From: Fonsecaea monophora
Lineage: Eukaryota; Ascomycota; Eurotiomycetes; Chaetothyriales; Herpotrichiellaceae
Assembly: GCF_001642475.1 (NCBI RefSeq)
Contig: NW_019173953.1
Location: 124,001 to 188,000, forward strand
DNA length: 64,000 bases
Direction: 5' to 3'
Every line of letters begins with the position of its first letter. The stretch's first letter is position 1. The translations under genes and the position numbers were made by a program. The notes under the pieces were generated by a model. It was not told the DNA's origin, did not search any database, and saw nothing but the letters and a program-made list of their open reading frames with translations. This document shows, in pieces, positions 32,312 to 42,182 of this stretch.

Positions 32312-33402
32312 TCACAGTCGGCTCCCTGCAACCAGATCAAACTTCTGCCCAACAATGTCTTCACTCAGTTCCCAGAGTCTCTCGGCCGCTCTCTCATCCT
32401 TTGCCCATTTTGCAGGCTCTGCAACTTGGCAGTCGCTCAGGTAGATGACCCCCGGATCCACAAGCTTGGGGTCGAGCGCGGCGACCAGCGTTGTCGCACT
32501 ACCTTGGTCCAGATCCTTCCAAAACCCACCTGTCTTCTCGATCAGCGACACATCCTTCTCGTTCAAGTTACGAGAAAGATCCGTCCAGATAGACCCTGGA
32601 TGCGTTGCGATCGATTGTATACCTGCGCTTGCAAGGTACCGGTTGAGATAGAGCGAGAAGAGGATGTTCGCAGTTTTTGATTGGGCGTAGGCCACGAAAG
32701 GAGCATAAGTCTCCCCTGCAGGCGGGTCGAACGACACATTCGGCCTTGACATTGGTCGCTCCTCGGCAGGGATTTGTTCTGGTCGTTTACGGAAACTGTG
32801 GTCGCTGAACCGCACTGGAGATATTATATGCCCCTGGCTGGTGAGATTGATGACTCTCGTCGATCCCTTCGTTGAGTTCTGCGCCGCTCGGAGAAGTTTG
32901 GGCATCAGGAGATTTGTAAGGAGAAACGGGCCAATGTGGTTCGTTCCGAACTGGAGTTCGAGACCGTCCGTCGTGAACGCGTGCGTAGACATCACCACAG
33001 CTGCGTTGTTAATGAGAATATCGATTCGATCAACCAGATCATGGATAACCCTGGAAGCCTTGCGAACGGAATCGAGAGACGATAAGTTGACTTCGACAAT
33101 TCCCAGCCGCACTGTCGGATGGTCGGTCTTCACTTTGGCAGCTACCTGCTCGATCTTCGCCTTTGTTCGAGAAGCCAACACCAAGAGCGAAGGCGACTGA
33201 GCGGCCAGGGCAGTGGTCATTGATTCACCGAGACTTTGAGGCGATACCCCTACAATGACCACTGCATCAATGTCGTTAGCGAAATTTTGGGTCGGAGAAG
33301 AATGTGGGTAAACCCGCCTGTCTTGCCCCGAACCCCATCACTAAATGCCTTTGCGACCTCTGTTGCCGTAGTGTATTGATTGAACTCTGGGTGTGAAGTC
33401 AT
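32312..33402 (-). CDS. short-chain dehydrogenase/reductase (SDR)
   Basis: The exons are 33402-33318 and 33261-32312 on the minus strand, giving 344 residues. The intron of 56 nt begins GC, not GT (ACAG before GCGGGT), has GCTAAC as branch site and ends GCAG. With it removed, the start MTSHPEFNQYTTATEVAKAF joins GKTVVIVGVSPQSLGES, the usual opening of fungal light-dependent protochlorophyllide reductase-like or WW-domain-type SDRs. The nucleotide-binding loop departs from TGxxxGxG (VGVSPQSLG). NNAAVV, the Ser in NLTSQGH and the YAQSK catalytic pair are present. It is an NAD(P)-dependent oxidoreductase; substrate unknown. A reading that begins at 33262 would need a GTG start and lose the N-terminus. 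It is divergent from the FAD hydroxylase. Confidence 0.88.
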
Positions 33403-34270
33403 TGTGAAGCAATGCTGTGACGGGAAGTCAGCCTCAGGAACCTTGACAGGCCAATCAAGTGCCTAGAGGAAAGATCTTATGGTGCGAAAATGTTGTACGG
33501 TGGCAGAATAGAGGAGGGGTAATTCAGTGGAAGGCGGCTGTTGGGGAATGTGCGAGCCAATCTGTTACAAAAATCGGACAACGAATTGAAGCGAGTCCGA
33601 GACGAGAAGATAGACTTGTATGACTGGATGGCAGGAGCCGAAGTACTCAGGTCACCTGTTCGGGGATAAATATTCGACCTTGACAACCTCGTGCAGTGGA
33701 CTCACTCTTCTGGTTCGACGGGCTCTCGGGGTTTTAGAGAAGAAGTTGTGAGCAGCGAAACCCGCTTCCTAAATGCAAGGGTCGAATGGAGGCAGCATGC
33801 AATTACCTTCTCTGGCAAAAATCCACTGCAAAACGGGGTCCAAGATGACAAACAGGCTTTGTAGGCATGGCATACTCCAGACCTAGAGTCTGTCCTCAGA
33901 AGGGGAAAAGATGGGGTGAGCGACGTCGATGTGGAGAAGGTTATCCACTGCCAGGACGGAGCCCAATTATCCCCCGAGATCTTGTGTTCCATTATCTGTT
34001 TTAGTGCAATGCATGGGTCGGCAGTTCGGTTGGAGAAAGGCTGCACTATCTCCGAAGTCACTCACCATCCGCGCTGCATTGCTCGTGAGGAGGGACTGAT
34101 GAGGTCGCCGTGGGGCTATATCGGCTTGATATGCTGATCAAAAGTGAATTTGATGTCGTCGGACCTCGATTTCCCATCTCAAAGTCCTCAAACAGTTCCT
34201 GTTTCCTTGGAGAGATCGAGCACATCCAAGAGCGAAGTAGAGGGACCAAGTGAGGTCTACCGAGAGCATT
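33403..34270. other. divergent promoter region (SDR / FAD hydroxylase)
   Basis: This 868-base region lies between divergent starts. A 119-codon frame on the minus strand (33702-34061) has no similarity I recognise and is probably chance. Shared regulation of the two oxidoreductases is possible. Confidence 0.4.
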
Positions 34271-35918
34271 ATGGCTGCAGAGGAACCCTTTGCAAAGTCC
34301 AAGACTGGCATCAAGGTGATTATCGTCGGGGCAGGTATGTAGATCCAGTAGTGCTCCAGAAAGGATTGCAGAGTTGACAAGCAAACTAGGTTTCGGCGGC
34401 CTGACAGCAGCGATAGAGTGCCATCGTCAGGGCCACCAGGTGGAAATTTATGAGTCGTTCCCTGAGCTCAAGACCCTGGGAGACATAATCTCCTTTGGCG
34501 CAAATGCTGGTCGAATATTTCGTCGATGGGGCGTCGATGGCTCGATAGCTAAGAAAATGAGAGCTCTGAGTATCGACCTCGTAAAGCATGGATTCAAAAT
34601 CCACAAGTACACCGGAGAGCACATCATCACTCAACCGACACCCCCCATGGATCCCGATGCACCGGTTTTCAATGGTCATCGTGGAGAGTTGCACGAGGTG
34701 ATCTTCAATTACGCCAGGGACGACCTCAAGATCCCCATTCATCTTGGACAGAAAGTTGAGAAATACTTCGAAGAGGACGATAGAGCCGGTATCGAACTGG
34801 TGAATGGAGAAAGAGTATGATCTATCTATCCGTTTTGATGCTCGGACCGCCTCGTTAACGGGCCTCAGGTATATGGCGATATGGTGGTGGGATCGGATGG
34901 CGTGAGGTCAAAAGCACGGGAGCTTGTCCTGGGATATATTGACAAGCCAAAGAGCAGTGGCTACGCGGTCTTCCGTGCCTGGTAAGCTTTGGACAGAGTG
35001 AAGGACGTGGCGAGTGCTAACTGTTCTTGGTCAGGTTTCCAAATACCGATATGATTGCCGACCCCCGGACGAAGCATTTCTGTGACAACGGCGACACGTT
35101 CCAAGGCTGGATCGGGCAAGATGTACACTTTCTTTTTTCCACCATCAAGAACGGGAGTGACTGCTGTTGGGTGTTAACGCACAGGGTAAGTACATAGCGA
35201 CCTGTGTCTTCACCTCGCCTAACTCTCGCACAGGATGAGGCAGATATCGACGAATCTTGGTCATTTCCAGGCAAGCTAGAGGATGTGTACAAAGTATTCG
35301 AGGGTTGGGACCCTCTCTGCAAGACTATTGTCTCGAAAACGCCGGAGAGCCACCTCGTCGATTGGAAATTGGTGTACCGAGATCCGCTGCCAACATGGGT
35401 CAGCAAAGGCGGTCGTATCGCTTTGCTGGGTGATTCAGCACATCCCTTTTTACCAACCTCGGCTCAGGGGGCCACACAATCCATGGAAGATGGTGTCACT
35501 CTAGCAGTTTGCCTCAGGCGTGCCGGGAAAGGTCAGGTTCCAGATGCTGTCCGGACATATCAAAGGATCAGGTAGGTCATGTTGAGCCTTATTTCAGTCA
35601 CATCCTGACACCGTCTCCAGGTATGACCGGGTAAAGGCGGTGCAGAAGACGGGAGAAACGACACGGGACATGTGGCACAAGGCGGATTGGGATAAAGTCA
35701 AGGAGGATCCCAAGTCCGTACAATTTCCGCGCGAGGACTGGATCCACATGCACGACGCCGAAAAGCATGCTGAGGAAGTCTTTGATGAGAACTTTGCTGC
35801 AACTCAATCGGCGGAAAAGGGGGTCCCTGAAAAACTGATGAGCGGAGTGGACACTGTCAGTGGTGTCAATGGCGTACACAAGGCTACCGCAGTGGGTGAA
35901 GTGAATGGTACTCACTAA
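34271..35918 (+). CDS. FAD-dependent monooxygenase, salicylate hydroxylase-like
   Basis: There are six exons: 34271-34334, 34390-34814, 34869-34981, 35035-35185, 35234-35571 and 35621-35918, giving 462 residues. All introns are GT-AG, 48-55 bp, with phases that close. The first two exons join to VIIVGAGFGGLTAAIECHRQ, the FAD-binding Rossmann loop (GxGxxG). GSDGVRSKAR is the DG motif and GDSAHPFLPTSAQGATQSME is the GD motif that binds FAD ribityl; together they identify class A aromatic hydroxylases. These use NAD(P)H and O2 to hydroxylate, sometimes with decarboxylation, phenolic acids such as salicylate. There is no membrane anchor. The C-terminal 60 residues are charged and variable. Neighbouring SDR and monooxygenase genes suggest aromatic degradation or metabolite tailoring. 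Confidence 0.9.
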
Positions 35919-36401
35919 GCAATTCGTCTATCCTGTACGGTGGCTGAGATCATGGCAGACTTAATGCACTTACGGGCGAAGCTGTGATGATTTAGTCCAT
36001 GGTGTTGAGCCCATGTCGGGCATGGAGGAAGGGAATGTGCACTGAATATGATTAGGTCTTCATCGTTATCGTGTGGGGATAGGAGATTGAAATGGTAGTG
36101 CTTTCGGGAGTGGCCACTTCCGATTGATCGTCGTCTTCGAGACCATGATGCTTGATTGATGTTGGATGTGCGCAAGAGACTGGATTGGATGTAAGTCAGG
36201 CTGCGCTCAGCGGAGATTGTGGTAGATTTAGGTACGGCAGACCATACAACCACGTGATGCACAGGATACGGTGGAACATACACGCCCGCAAGTGCATCAG
36301 AAAATCCCATCCACGTAAAGATCATTTCATCTTCCCTCGTCCACAACTACAACAATGATGTAAATATCATAGCCTCCTCATGCCTTAAACGGTGCTAAGC
36401 A
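35919..36401. other. intergenic region
   Basis: This 483-base region lies between the FAD hydroxylase stop and the asteroid-like start, both on the plus strand. No gene is visible. Confidence 0.4.
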
Positions 36402-38333
36402 ATGGGTATTCCACGACTGTCGCAGGATCTCTCTCCCTATGCGGATCGAGTCATCCTGGGTGCCCCTCCCCAGACATCGACCCCCCCTGATGCCACCATT
36501 ATCAAAGACCTGATCATTGATGGACCTTCACTTGTATATTGGGTGTATAACAAGCTTGTGGCACATCAGCGGCTAAACAGCATTACGAGTGCAACCTTGC
36601 CGCCTACATACGGTGAAATCAATCGGACCCTACACCACCTGCTCCATGACTTCCAGGCCCGTGGTGTTAATATCCAACATATTTTCTTCGACGGTGGTCT
36701 TCCCGTGTCGAAACGTCCCGTTCGGCTTGAACGTATGGAGAAGCTCCGGCAGCAATTACAAGTTTACCGCAACTTCTATCCGGAATTTCCCCCAGCTGCT
36801 ACTTTACCTAGTCTTCGGGACTTCGACAAGATCCTTTGGGATACTCCTGTCTTGTCAACGAGGAAGATAACTCTTCCAACTCCACCGTTCATGGTTGCCA
36901 GCGCGATTGAGTCTTTGAGCACAACAGAATGGAAGGACTGTGTTCACGTGGTTCCGGGTGAAGCTGACGCGTTCTGTGCTCTTGCTGCTCAACAGTCGAC
37001 ATCTGTTGTGGCAATCCTCACAAACGATTTTGACCTAGTAATACACGACCTCGGACCAAATGGTCGGGTTGTGTTACTGCACAGCATCGAAACCAAGCAC
37101 AGGGTCCCTCCAAAATCGTCTTACATTTCAGCGCTGTCTTTCGATCCGAAACTCATGACAGCCAGATTCAAGATTTCATCGTTGCTCAGTTTTGGTTTCG
37201 AGCGATTTCTTGATTCTGGTGCATCCTTCTCAATCATTCAAGAACGCGCGAGGGATTCATCTAGGTTGGAGAGACTTCGGAATGAGTACATGATGTTTGC
37301 GGAGCCATTTGTCCAAAGCCCGCCATCAGTGGCCTCCTTTTCCTATCTCGAAAACCTCGATCCACGAACAGCAGAGATTGTTAGCGACCTCGGCGATCCT
37401 CTACACATCTACCTAATCCCGCTATTGGAGGACCCCCAACGTGATTCTTCGTGGTCTTATGGAGCCAAAATACGGCAAATCGCATATTCTCTGCTCTTGA
37501 AGACATCTCCTGATGCTGTGGGCGGGTCGCTACACATGGTCGAATTTGCCAGAAAAGGACAAAGAATCACACCCGCCTCGGTTACATGTCTGCAGCTACC
37601 TGAGGTCATAGAGAAAATGGCAGAACTGCTTCAGCTCCTGGAGGCCCTCGGCTCGTTCTCCGGGCAGACCCCCACAGTCTCGAACGAGAGCAGGCTTCTA
37701 GAGTGGTACATGCCTGCCGTCTGCCTCGTCCAACAAGAGAAATCCAGACTTGGCAAAACTCCTCCATCATCAGAACATGTTTTAAAACTTCTGGGGCTGG
37801 GGCTGACGACGAAACTTTCAGCATCAACGAGAATAACATGGGACGACGTCCACCTCCTTGCAAATATCCAAGCAGTGCTTTACTCTATCCGAATTCTTGC
37901 GCAAATAACGGAGTACATTGTCAAAAGTCACAGACTTTCAGACTCCATTTCCACCCACGGCCTTGTCCACCACGAAGATATTTCAAAGCTCATAAACAAT
38001 CTTCACCCCAAATTATCAACTTTGCCTCCTGTCGAGACCTTGTTCTTAGACATCCCACATCTTCGGGCTCAACTGAGCAACGCGGACCTCAAAACACAGG
38101 GCTGGGCATTCACCTCTCTTCGTCGCCTGCTTGATACTGACTCAGGCGTGAATCAAGCGGACCATGACACGAGTGTTACCGCAGCTGAAGAGCGCGACTC
38201 TGCAAGTGGAGACTGGATTGATACAACAGCAAAGAAGAAAAAGGAAAGGAAAAGGAAACGTCAGGACAATTTTGACACAGGTACAACACGATCTACGAAT
38301 GGGTTTGACCTGCTATCGGAAGAACCTGGATAG
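36402..38333 (+). CDS. asteroid-like protein (XPG/FEN1 nuclease fold)
   Basis: This intronless gene encodes 643 residues. MGIPRLSQDLSPYA with IKDLIIDGPSLVYWVYNKL is the XPG N-terminal block in its asteroid form. HIFFDGGLPVSKRPVRLERM and VVPGEADAFCALAAQ with ILTNDFDLVIHDL correspond to the XPG internal region. Acidic residues of the FEN1-type metal site are partly kept (DG, GEADA, NDFD), so nuclease activity is possible but unproven. The C-terminus is highly basic (KKKKERKRKRQ) and may be a nuclear signal. Asteroid proteins are poorly understood; the Drosophila one touches EGFR signalling, and fungal roles are unknown. The gene ends 87 bases from the converging NRPS-like gene. Confidence 0.88.
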   Translation: MGIPRLSQDLSPYADRVILGAPPQTSTPPDATIIKDLIIDGPSLVYWVYNKLVAHQRLNSITSATLPPTYGEINRTLHHLLHDFQARGVNIQHIFFDGGLPVSKRPVRLERMEKLRQQLQVYRNFYPEFPPAATLPSLRDFDKILWDTPVLSTRKITLPTPPFMVASAIESLSTTEWKDCVHVVPGEADAFCALAAQQSTSVVAILTNDFDLVIHDLGPNGRVVLLHSIETKHRVPPKSSYISALSFDPKLMTARFKISSLLSFGFERFLDSGASFSIIQERARDSSRLERLRNEYMMFAEPFVQSPPSVASFSYLENLDPRTAEIVSDLGDPLHIYLIPLLEDPQRDSSWSYGAKIRQIAYSLLLKTSPDAVGGSLHMVEFARKGQRITPASVTCLQLPEVIEKMAELLQLLEALGSFSGQTPTVSNESRLLEWYMPAVCLVQQEKSRLGKTPPSSEHVLKLLGLGLTTKLSASTRITWDDVHLLANIQAVLYSIRILAQITEYIVKSHRLSDSISTHGLVHHEDISKLINNLHPKLSTLPPVETLFLDIPHLRAQLSNADLKTQGWAFTSLRRLLDTDSGVNQADHDTSVTAAEERDSASGDWIDTTAKKKKERKRKRQDNFDTGTTRSTNGFDLLSEEPG

Positions 38334-38420
38334 ATTCTCATGCCCGGTATGGGAGACATCATTCTACAGAGACTATCCTCAGCGAACGCCAAACCACCGA
38401 ATCACTCGAAGCATCATTGT

Positions 38421-41400
38421 CTACGCAAGGACAGCCAATCCACCCAAGGCTTCCTGGATAATCGCTTCCATCTCCTGCTCTGCATCTACAGGGAAGATGT
38501 CCAGCTCATCAACGTCAGCGTGTCCAGTGGTATCCAACCGCGATGCTACCATGTCAAGTCTCATGGTGTTTCTTTTTCCGTCGGCCATTCTTCGGAGTAT
38601 TTCGTCTTCAGTCGCCTGCAAGACCACAAATATAGTATTGATGTATTCCGCTTCAGTCTCGTCGTTAGACCTGGACAGGATATTCCTCAGTGTATTGCGG
38701 TCGGGCCGGGAAAGTGCGGAGCACGTTAGTATAACGTCTTTTTCACTCCGCCCGCCGGATTTCGGCTGTTCACCATGGACAATGTGATCAGCTCGAAAAC
38801 GTTCCAACACCTCAAGTTTAATTCGAGCAAGCCAAATCTGCCTATCAAGGGAGCTAAGATGGATCCCAGAGCTCATCTTAGCCTTTGCAATGGCGTCATG
38901 AACCGCATCCCCATCAATCACCGGACAGGATAGGGATTCGGCCAGCTCAATGGCAACGGTGCTCTTGTTAACGCCAGGGGGACCCGACAGGACGATGAGC
39001 CGAGTTGACTGCTGATGCCGGGATTCTGCTGTTGGCGCCTTGGCCGTCCAGCTGGTCTTCAGAAAATGCCCGACAAACTTCTTCACCAGGTCTGCGGACA
39101 ATGCAGGCACCATACCGAGCTCGGGAGAAATTTGTTCTGCTGTGGATGTGACATACTTGAAGTTCTTCCTATTGGTGAGGTCATTGTCATATTTGCTTGC
39201 GAAAAACTCGACGAGTTTGATTGTGGGATTCTGTTCGGGGTCTGGATTTGATGCGCGCAAGCGGCGGATCCATTCGCGCTGATTCACTTGGGCGAACGAC
39301 AGACCTGCGTTGTGTAGTGCAGGCAGGAGGTCATTCGTCCAGTGGAATGTGCGGGGATTGACAATGTTGAAGACTGCATGTGTGGTGCTCGAAAGGGAGA
39401 TATCCGTAACTACCCTCGCGACACTATCCACTGGCAACCAACGGGGATGTTCGTCAAGGCTTGGGAGTGCCCCGATTGTGGTCGCCGCTTGCAACATTAG
39501 GGGGATGGCCTCGGTGTCGTTCCAAATGCCATGTGCGGTGTCCGCAATGATCTGTCCGACTCGCAAGACGCGAGCCTCCATTCCCGTCTGAGAGGCGGCT
39601 CGGGTCACAAGGTGCTCGGTCACAAGCTTTGACTGCGCATACCCCATGCCCTGGGCACACTTGAAACTTTGGGGAAGCGCTTCTGCCACGGCATCACCAG
39701 GAGTATTCGTCACCGTGGAGACTGACGAGCAGAAATTGAAAGAAGCCGGCGTAGGTTGTTGGGCTGAGAGGCAGAGGAGCATCAAATGCCGGGCACCTGC
39801 AATGCAGTCTGCCTCAAAGCTACTCAGGTTTTTGTTGAAATTGACTGACCAGGCACAGTGCACTAAGCTTGTGATCTTTGCTGAGATGCTGGCATAGACA
39901 CTCACACCGAGGCCCAGGTCTGGTTTCGAAAAGTCAGATGGATAGCAAGAGATCTTGCGACGCAAATCCAGTGGAAGCGTGTGATACACTGCTCGGCGCT
40001 GCATCGATTCGATGACCCGTCGACGGGCAGACGATTTAGAACTAGCTCGAACCAAACAGCACACCTCTGAAATATCTTGACGGCGAACAAGCTGTGCAAC
40101 AAGGTGAGCCCCCAAGGAACCTGTTGCGCCTGTGACAACAATACAACGCTCTGTAGACTTGGACGGTACAGGTATATGTTGGGGAAACTCGCTATACTTC
40201 TCAACGAGCCGTTCCATCTCCTTGACCACATCTCGCGTTTCGCCCGATTTGCGATCACGGATGTTGAGAATGGCAGCGGCCAGTTTGGAGATGGTGGGGT
40301 ATTCAAACACAATGTTCTGTGGCAGCGAGTTACCATTCAGTTGAACTTCCTGTAGTATCTTGGCTCGGAGTCTCGTCGAATGCAGAGAGTCAACGCCGAG
40401 TGAGAACAAGTCAGTGTCATCTGTCAGACATGTGGACTCATCTTGAGGACAAAGGTCCAGCAAATGCCCGCGGATGAATTCTCGCAGCTCGAGTTCTGAC
40501 AGCACAAGGGTACCAGCCGTTCTCGACTCTGCTTGGTGATACACCTCCTCGATTTCATTGTGGAAAGCTCGGTAAAATGCCTGACGTATCAGGGAACCTT
40601 TGTCGGTGCAAGGATATGCGGTTCCGGCGGGCAGGACGGTTATCATGTCTTTCGCCAGTTGTGCATAAGCAGGCAATGCTTTGTTCTCCGCCATGATTGT
40701 TGGCCAAATTGACTCGAGCAGGTCTCCGGCGCCCATGCCCGCTCCTTGCTCGGAAGCAATGACCATCATACCCAGCTGGCTCTTGCCCGTCCCAAACATG
40801 ACCGCTTCTCTCACCAATTTGTTCTGTCGCAGCGCTTGTTCCATGGCAAGAGGAATGGCTTTCTCGCCATTAACCAAGACAAGAGTATCATCAAGCCGAC
40901 CGCAATATTTCCATGCTCCTGGTATGGATGGATGGGGCTCGAAGAGATCTTTCGTTGCATACGATCCATCGTCGCGGTTTGTCGCAACCTTGGAGGGCCA
41001 CCCGTCCAGAACACAAAGCTCATACAGGTTCCCTCCTTGAGGCTCCATCCTAAGATAAGGCTTCAGCTGGTCGTGTTCTCGAACGTAATTCCAGGCCTTA
41101 TCGTCAGCAGGTCTGAAGGATGTCATCAGCTGACCAGTCTCTGTCGTTCCATAGTGGCTGATTAAGTTGACTCCGCCTTCGGTCAACAAGTCGCCCAAAG
41201 CGTCCGGACACGCTGAGCCCCCGAACATGACCACCTTCAGAGCCGCCAGAGCGTTGATTCCGTCCGGGGTCTCACTCAAGAGTTTGAGGGCATATGGAAC
41301 GGCGAGAAAGATCTCGAATTCGTGGTCTGTCAGGATCTTCAGCAGGTGCTGGCTGGTCAACGGCAAGTTGGTGTTGTATATGTATATCTTCTTGACAGCG

Positions 41401-42182
41401 GTGATACCACGAAAGACGTTACTGAGGCCAAAGGCGTGGAAGAGTGGCAGCGTGACGAAGCCACGCATTCTCAAGCTGTTTTCATAGTTCTTCAGTGCCG
41501 CCTTGTGGGTTTGATAAATCGGTTTAGGGAGACCAGTCGAGCCAGATGAGTGAATGATCCATGCGACCTTGGAGGATTCCTGGTCCAGGTCAAAATGCTG
41601 CTGCTGTAGTGCGGCGTCGTCTAGTTGTGTGTCGGTCATATACTGCGCTTGGGTCAAGATATCAATGACCTCTAACCCATCTCTAGCAGCCGCCAGAGCA
41701 TTTGCAGTCTTTCGGAACGAGGAACCGACGACGAGATGGCGGCATTTCGTGACGTCCAGCAAAGACAAATACGCGGCCTGGGATATTCTCGTCGACAAAA
41801 AGAGGACCGTAAACCCTAGTCTGGACAGAGCCAAGAGGGTGAAGAAGTAATCCAGATCCGATGGCCCCAGGAGGGCAATGACTCGTGTCTCTTGGTGAGA
41901 GTCGGTACGAGATGGCAAGCAGTCTGCATATCGCCTGGCAGCTCGCGAGGATATTCTCACGAGGTCTGAGTATGTGTACTCGAGATAGTCGAGGGCGTCC
42001 GAGGGATACCCGAAGATCGGCTCGTCAGGGAAATCTCGCGCCCTCAGTGACAAGAGTTCTGTAATGGTTCGAGGACTCGGGAGTGGTGGTGATAACGGTG
42101 GCGTGGGTGGTTGCAGCGACGGGGACGCGACTGGGCTGACTTTCGAGACAGGTAGGGGGGATCTCATGTCCACGGATGCCAT
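38421..42182 (-). CDS. NRPS-like adenylate-forming reductase fused to a gluconokinase-like domain
   Basis: This single exon encodes 1253 residues. An adenylation domain covers residues 40-490, with core motifs SSGSTGLPKP (about 211), SHYGTTETG and GRLDDTLVLVNGEK. A carrier domain follows with the phosphopantetheine serine in FSLGVDSLHS (about 597). A thioester reductase domain (TGATGSLGAHL, about 686, then YAQSKLVTEHL) releases the product as an aldehyde or alcohol using NADPH. After residue 1060 comes a P-loop kinase domain: SGPPGVNKST, then DGDAVHDAIAKAKMSSGIHL, then LTCSALSRPDRNTLR, and FVVLQATEDEILRRM, which matches gluconokinase block by block. The Walker A has Asn where Gly is usual. 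No condensation domain exists. The substrate is probably an aryl or alkyl carboxylic acid; the kinase role is unknown. The transporter gene is divergent. Confidence 0.92.
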   Translation of the reverse strand: MASVDMRSPLPVSKVSPVASPSLQPPTPPLSPPLPSPRTITELLSLRARDFPDEPIFGYPSDALDYLEYTYSDLVRISSRAARRYADCLPSRTDSHQETRVIALLGPSDLDYFFTLLALSRLGFTVLFLSTRISQAAYLSLLDVTKCRHLVVGSSFRKTANALAAARDGLEVIDILTQAQYMTDTQLDDAALQQQHFDLDQESSKVAWIIHSSGSTGLPKPIYQTHKAALKNYENSLRMRGFVTLPLFHAFGLSNVFRGITAVKKIYIYNTNLPLTSQHLLKILTDHEFEIFLAVPYALKLLSETPDGINALAALKVVMFGGSACPDALGDLLTEGGVNLISHYGTTETGQLMTSFRPADDKAWNYVREHDQLKPYLRMEPQGGNLYELCVLDGWPSKVATNRDDGSYATKDLFEPHPSIPGAWKYCGRLDDTLVLVNGEKAIPLAMEQALRQNKLVREAVMFGTGKSQLGMMVIASEQGAGMGAGDLLESIWPTIMAENKALPAYAQLAKDMITVLPAGTAYPCTDKGSLIRQAFYRAFHNEIEEVYHQAESRTAGTLVLSELELREFIRGHLLDLCPQDESTCLTDDTDLFSLGVDSLHSTRLRAKILQEVQLNGNSLPQNIVFEYPTISKLAAAILNIRDRKSGETRDVVKEMERLVEKYSEFPQHIPVPSKSTERCIVVTGATGSLGAHLVAQLVRRQDISEVCCLVRASSKSSARRRVIESMQRRAVYHTLPLDLRRKISCYPSDFSKPDLGLGVSVYASISAKITSLVHCAWSVNFNKNLSSFEADCIAGARHLMLLCLSAQQPTPASFNFCSSVSTVTNTPGDAVAEALPQSFKCAQGMGYAQSKLVTEHLVTRAASQTGMEARVLRVGQIIADTAHGIWNDTEAIPLMLQAATTIGALPSLDEHPRWLPVDSVARVVTDISLSSTTHAVFNIVNPRTFHWTNDLLPALHNAGLSFAQVNQREWIRRLRASNPDPEQNPTIKLVEFFASKYDNDLTNRKNFKYVTSTAEQISPELGMVPALSADLVKKFVGHFLKTSWTAKAPTAESRHQQSTRLIVLSGPPGVNKSTVAIELAESLSCPVIDGDAVHDAIAKAKMSSGIHLSSLDRQIWLARIKLEVLERFRADHIVHGEQPKSGGRSEKDVILTCSALSRPDRNTLRNILSRSNDETEAEYINTIFVVLQATEDEILRRMADGKRNTMRLDMVASRLDTTGHADVDELDIFPVDAEQEMEAIIQEALGGLAVLA

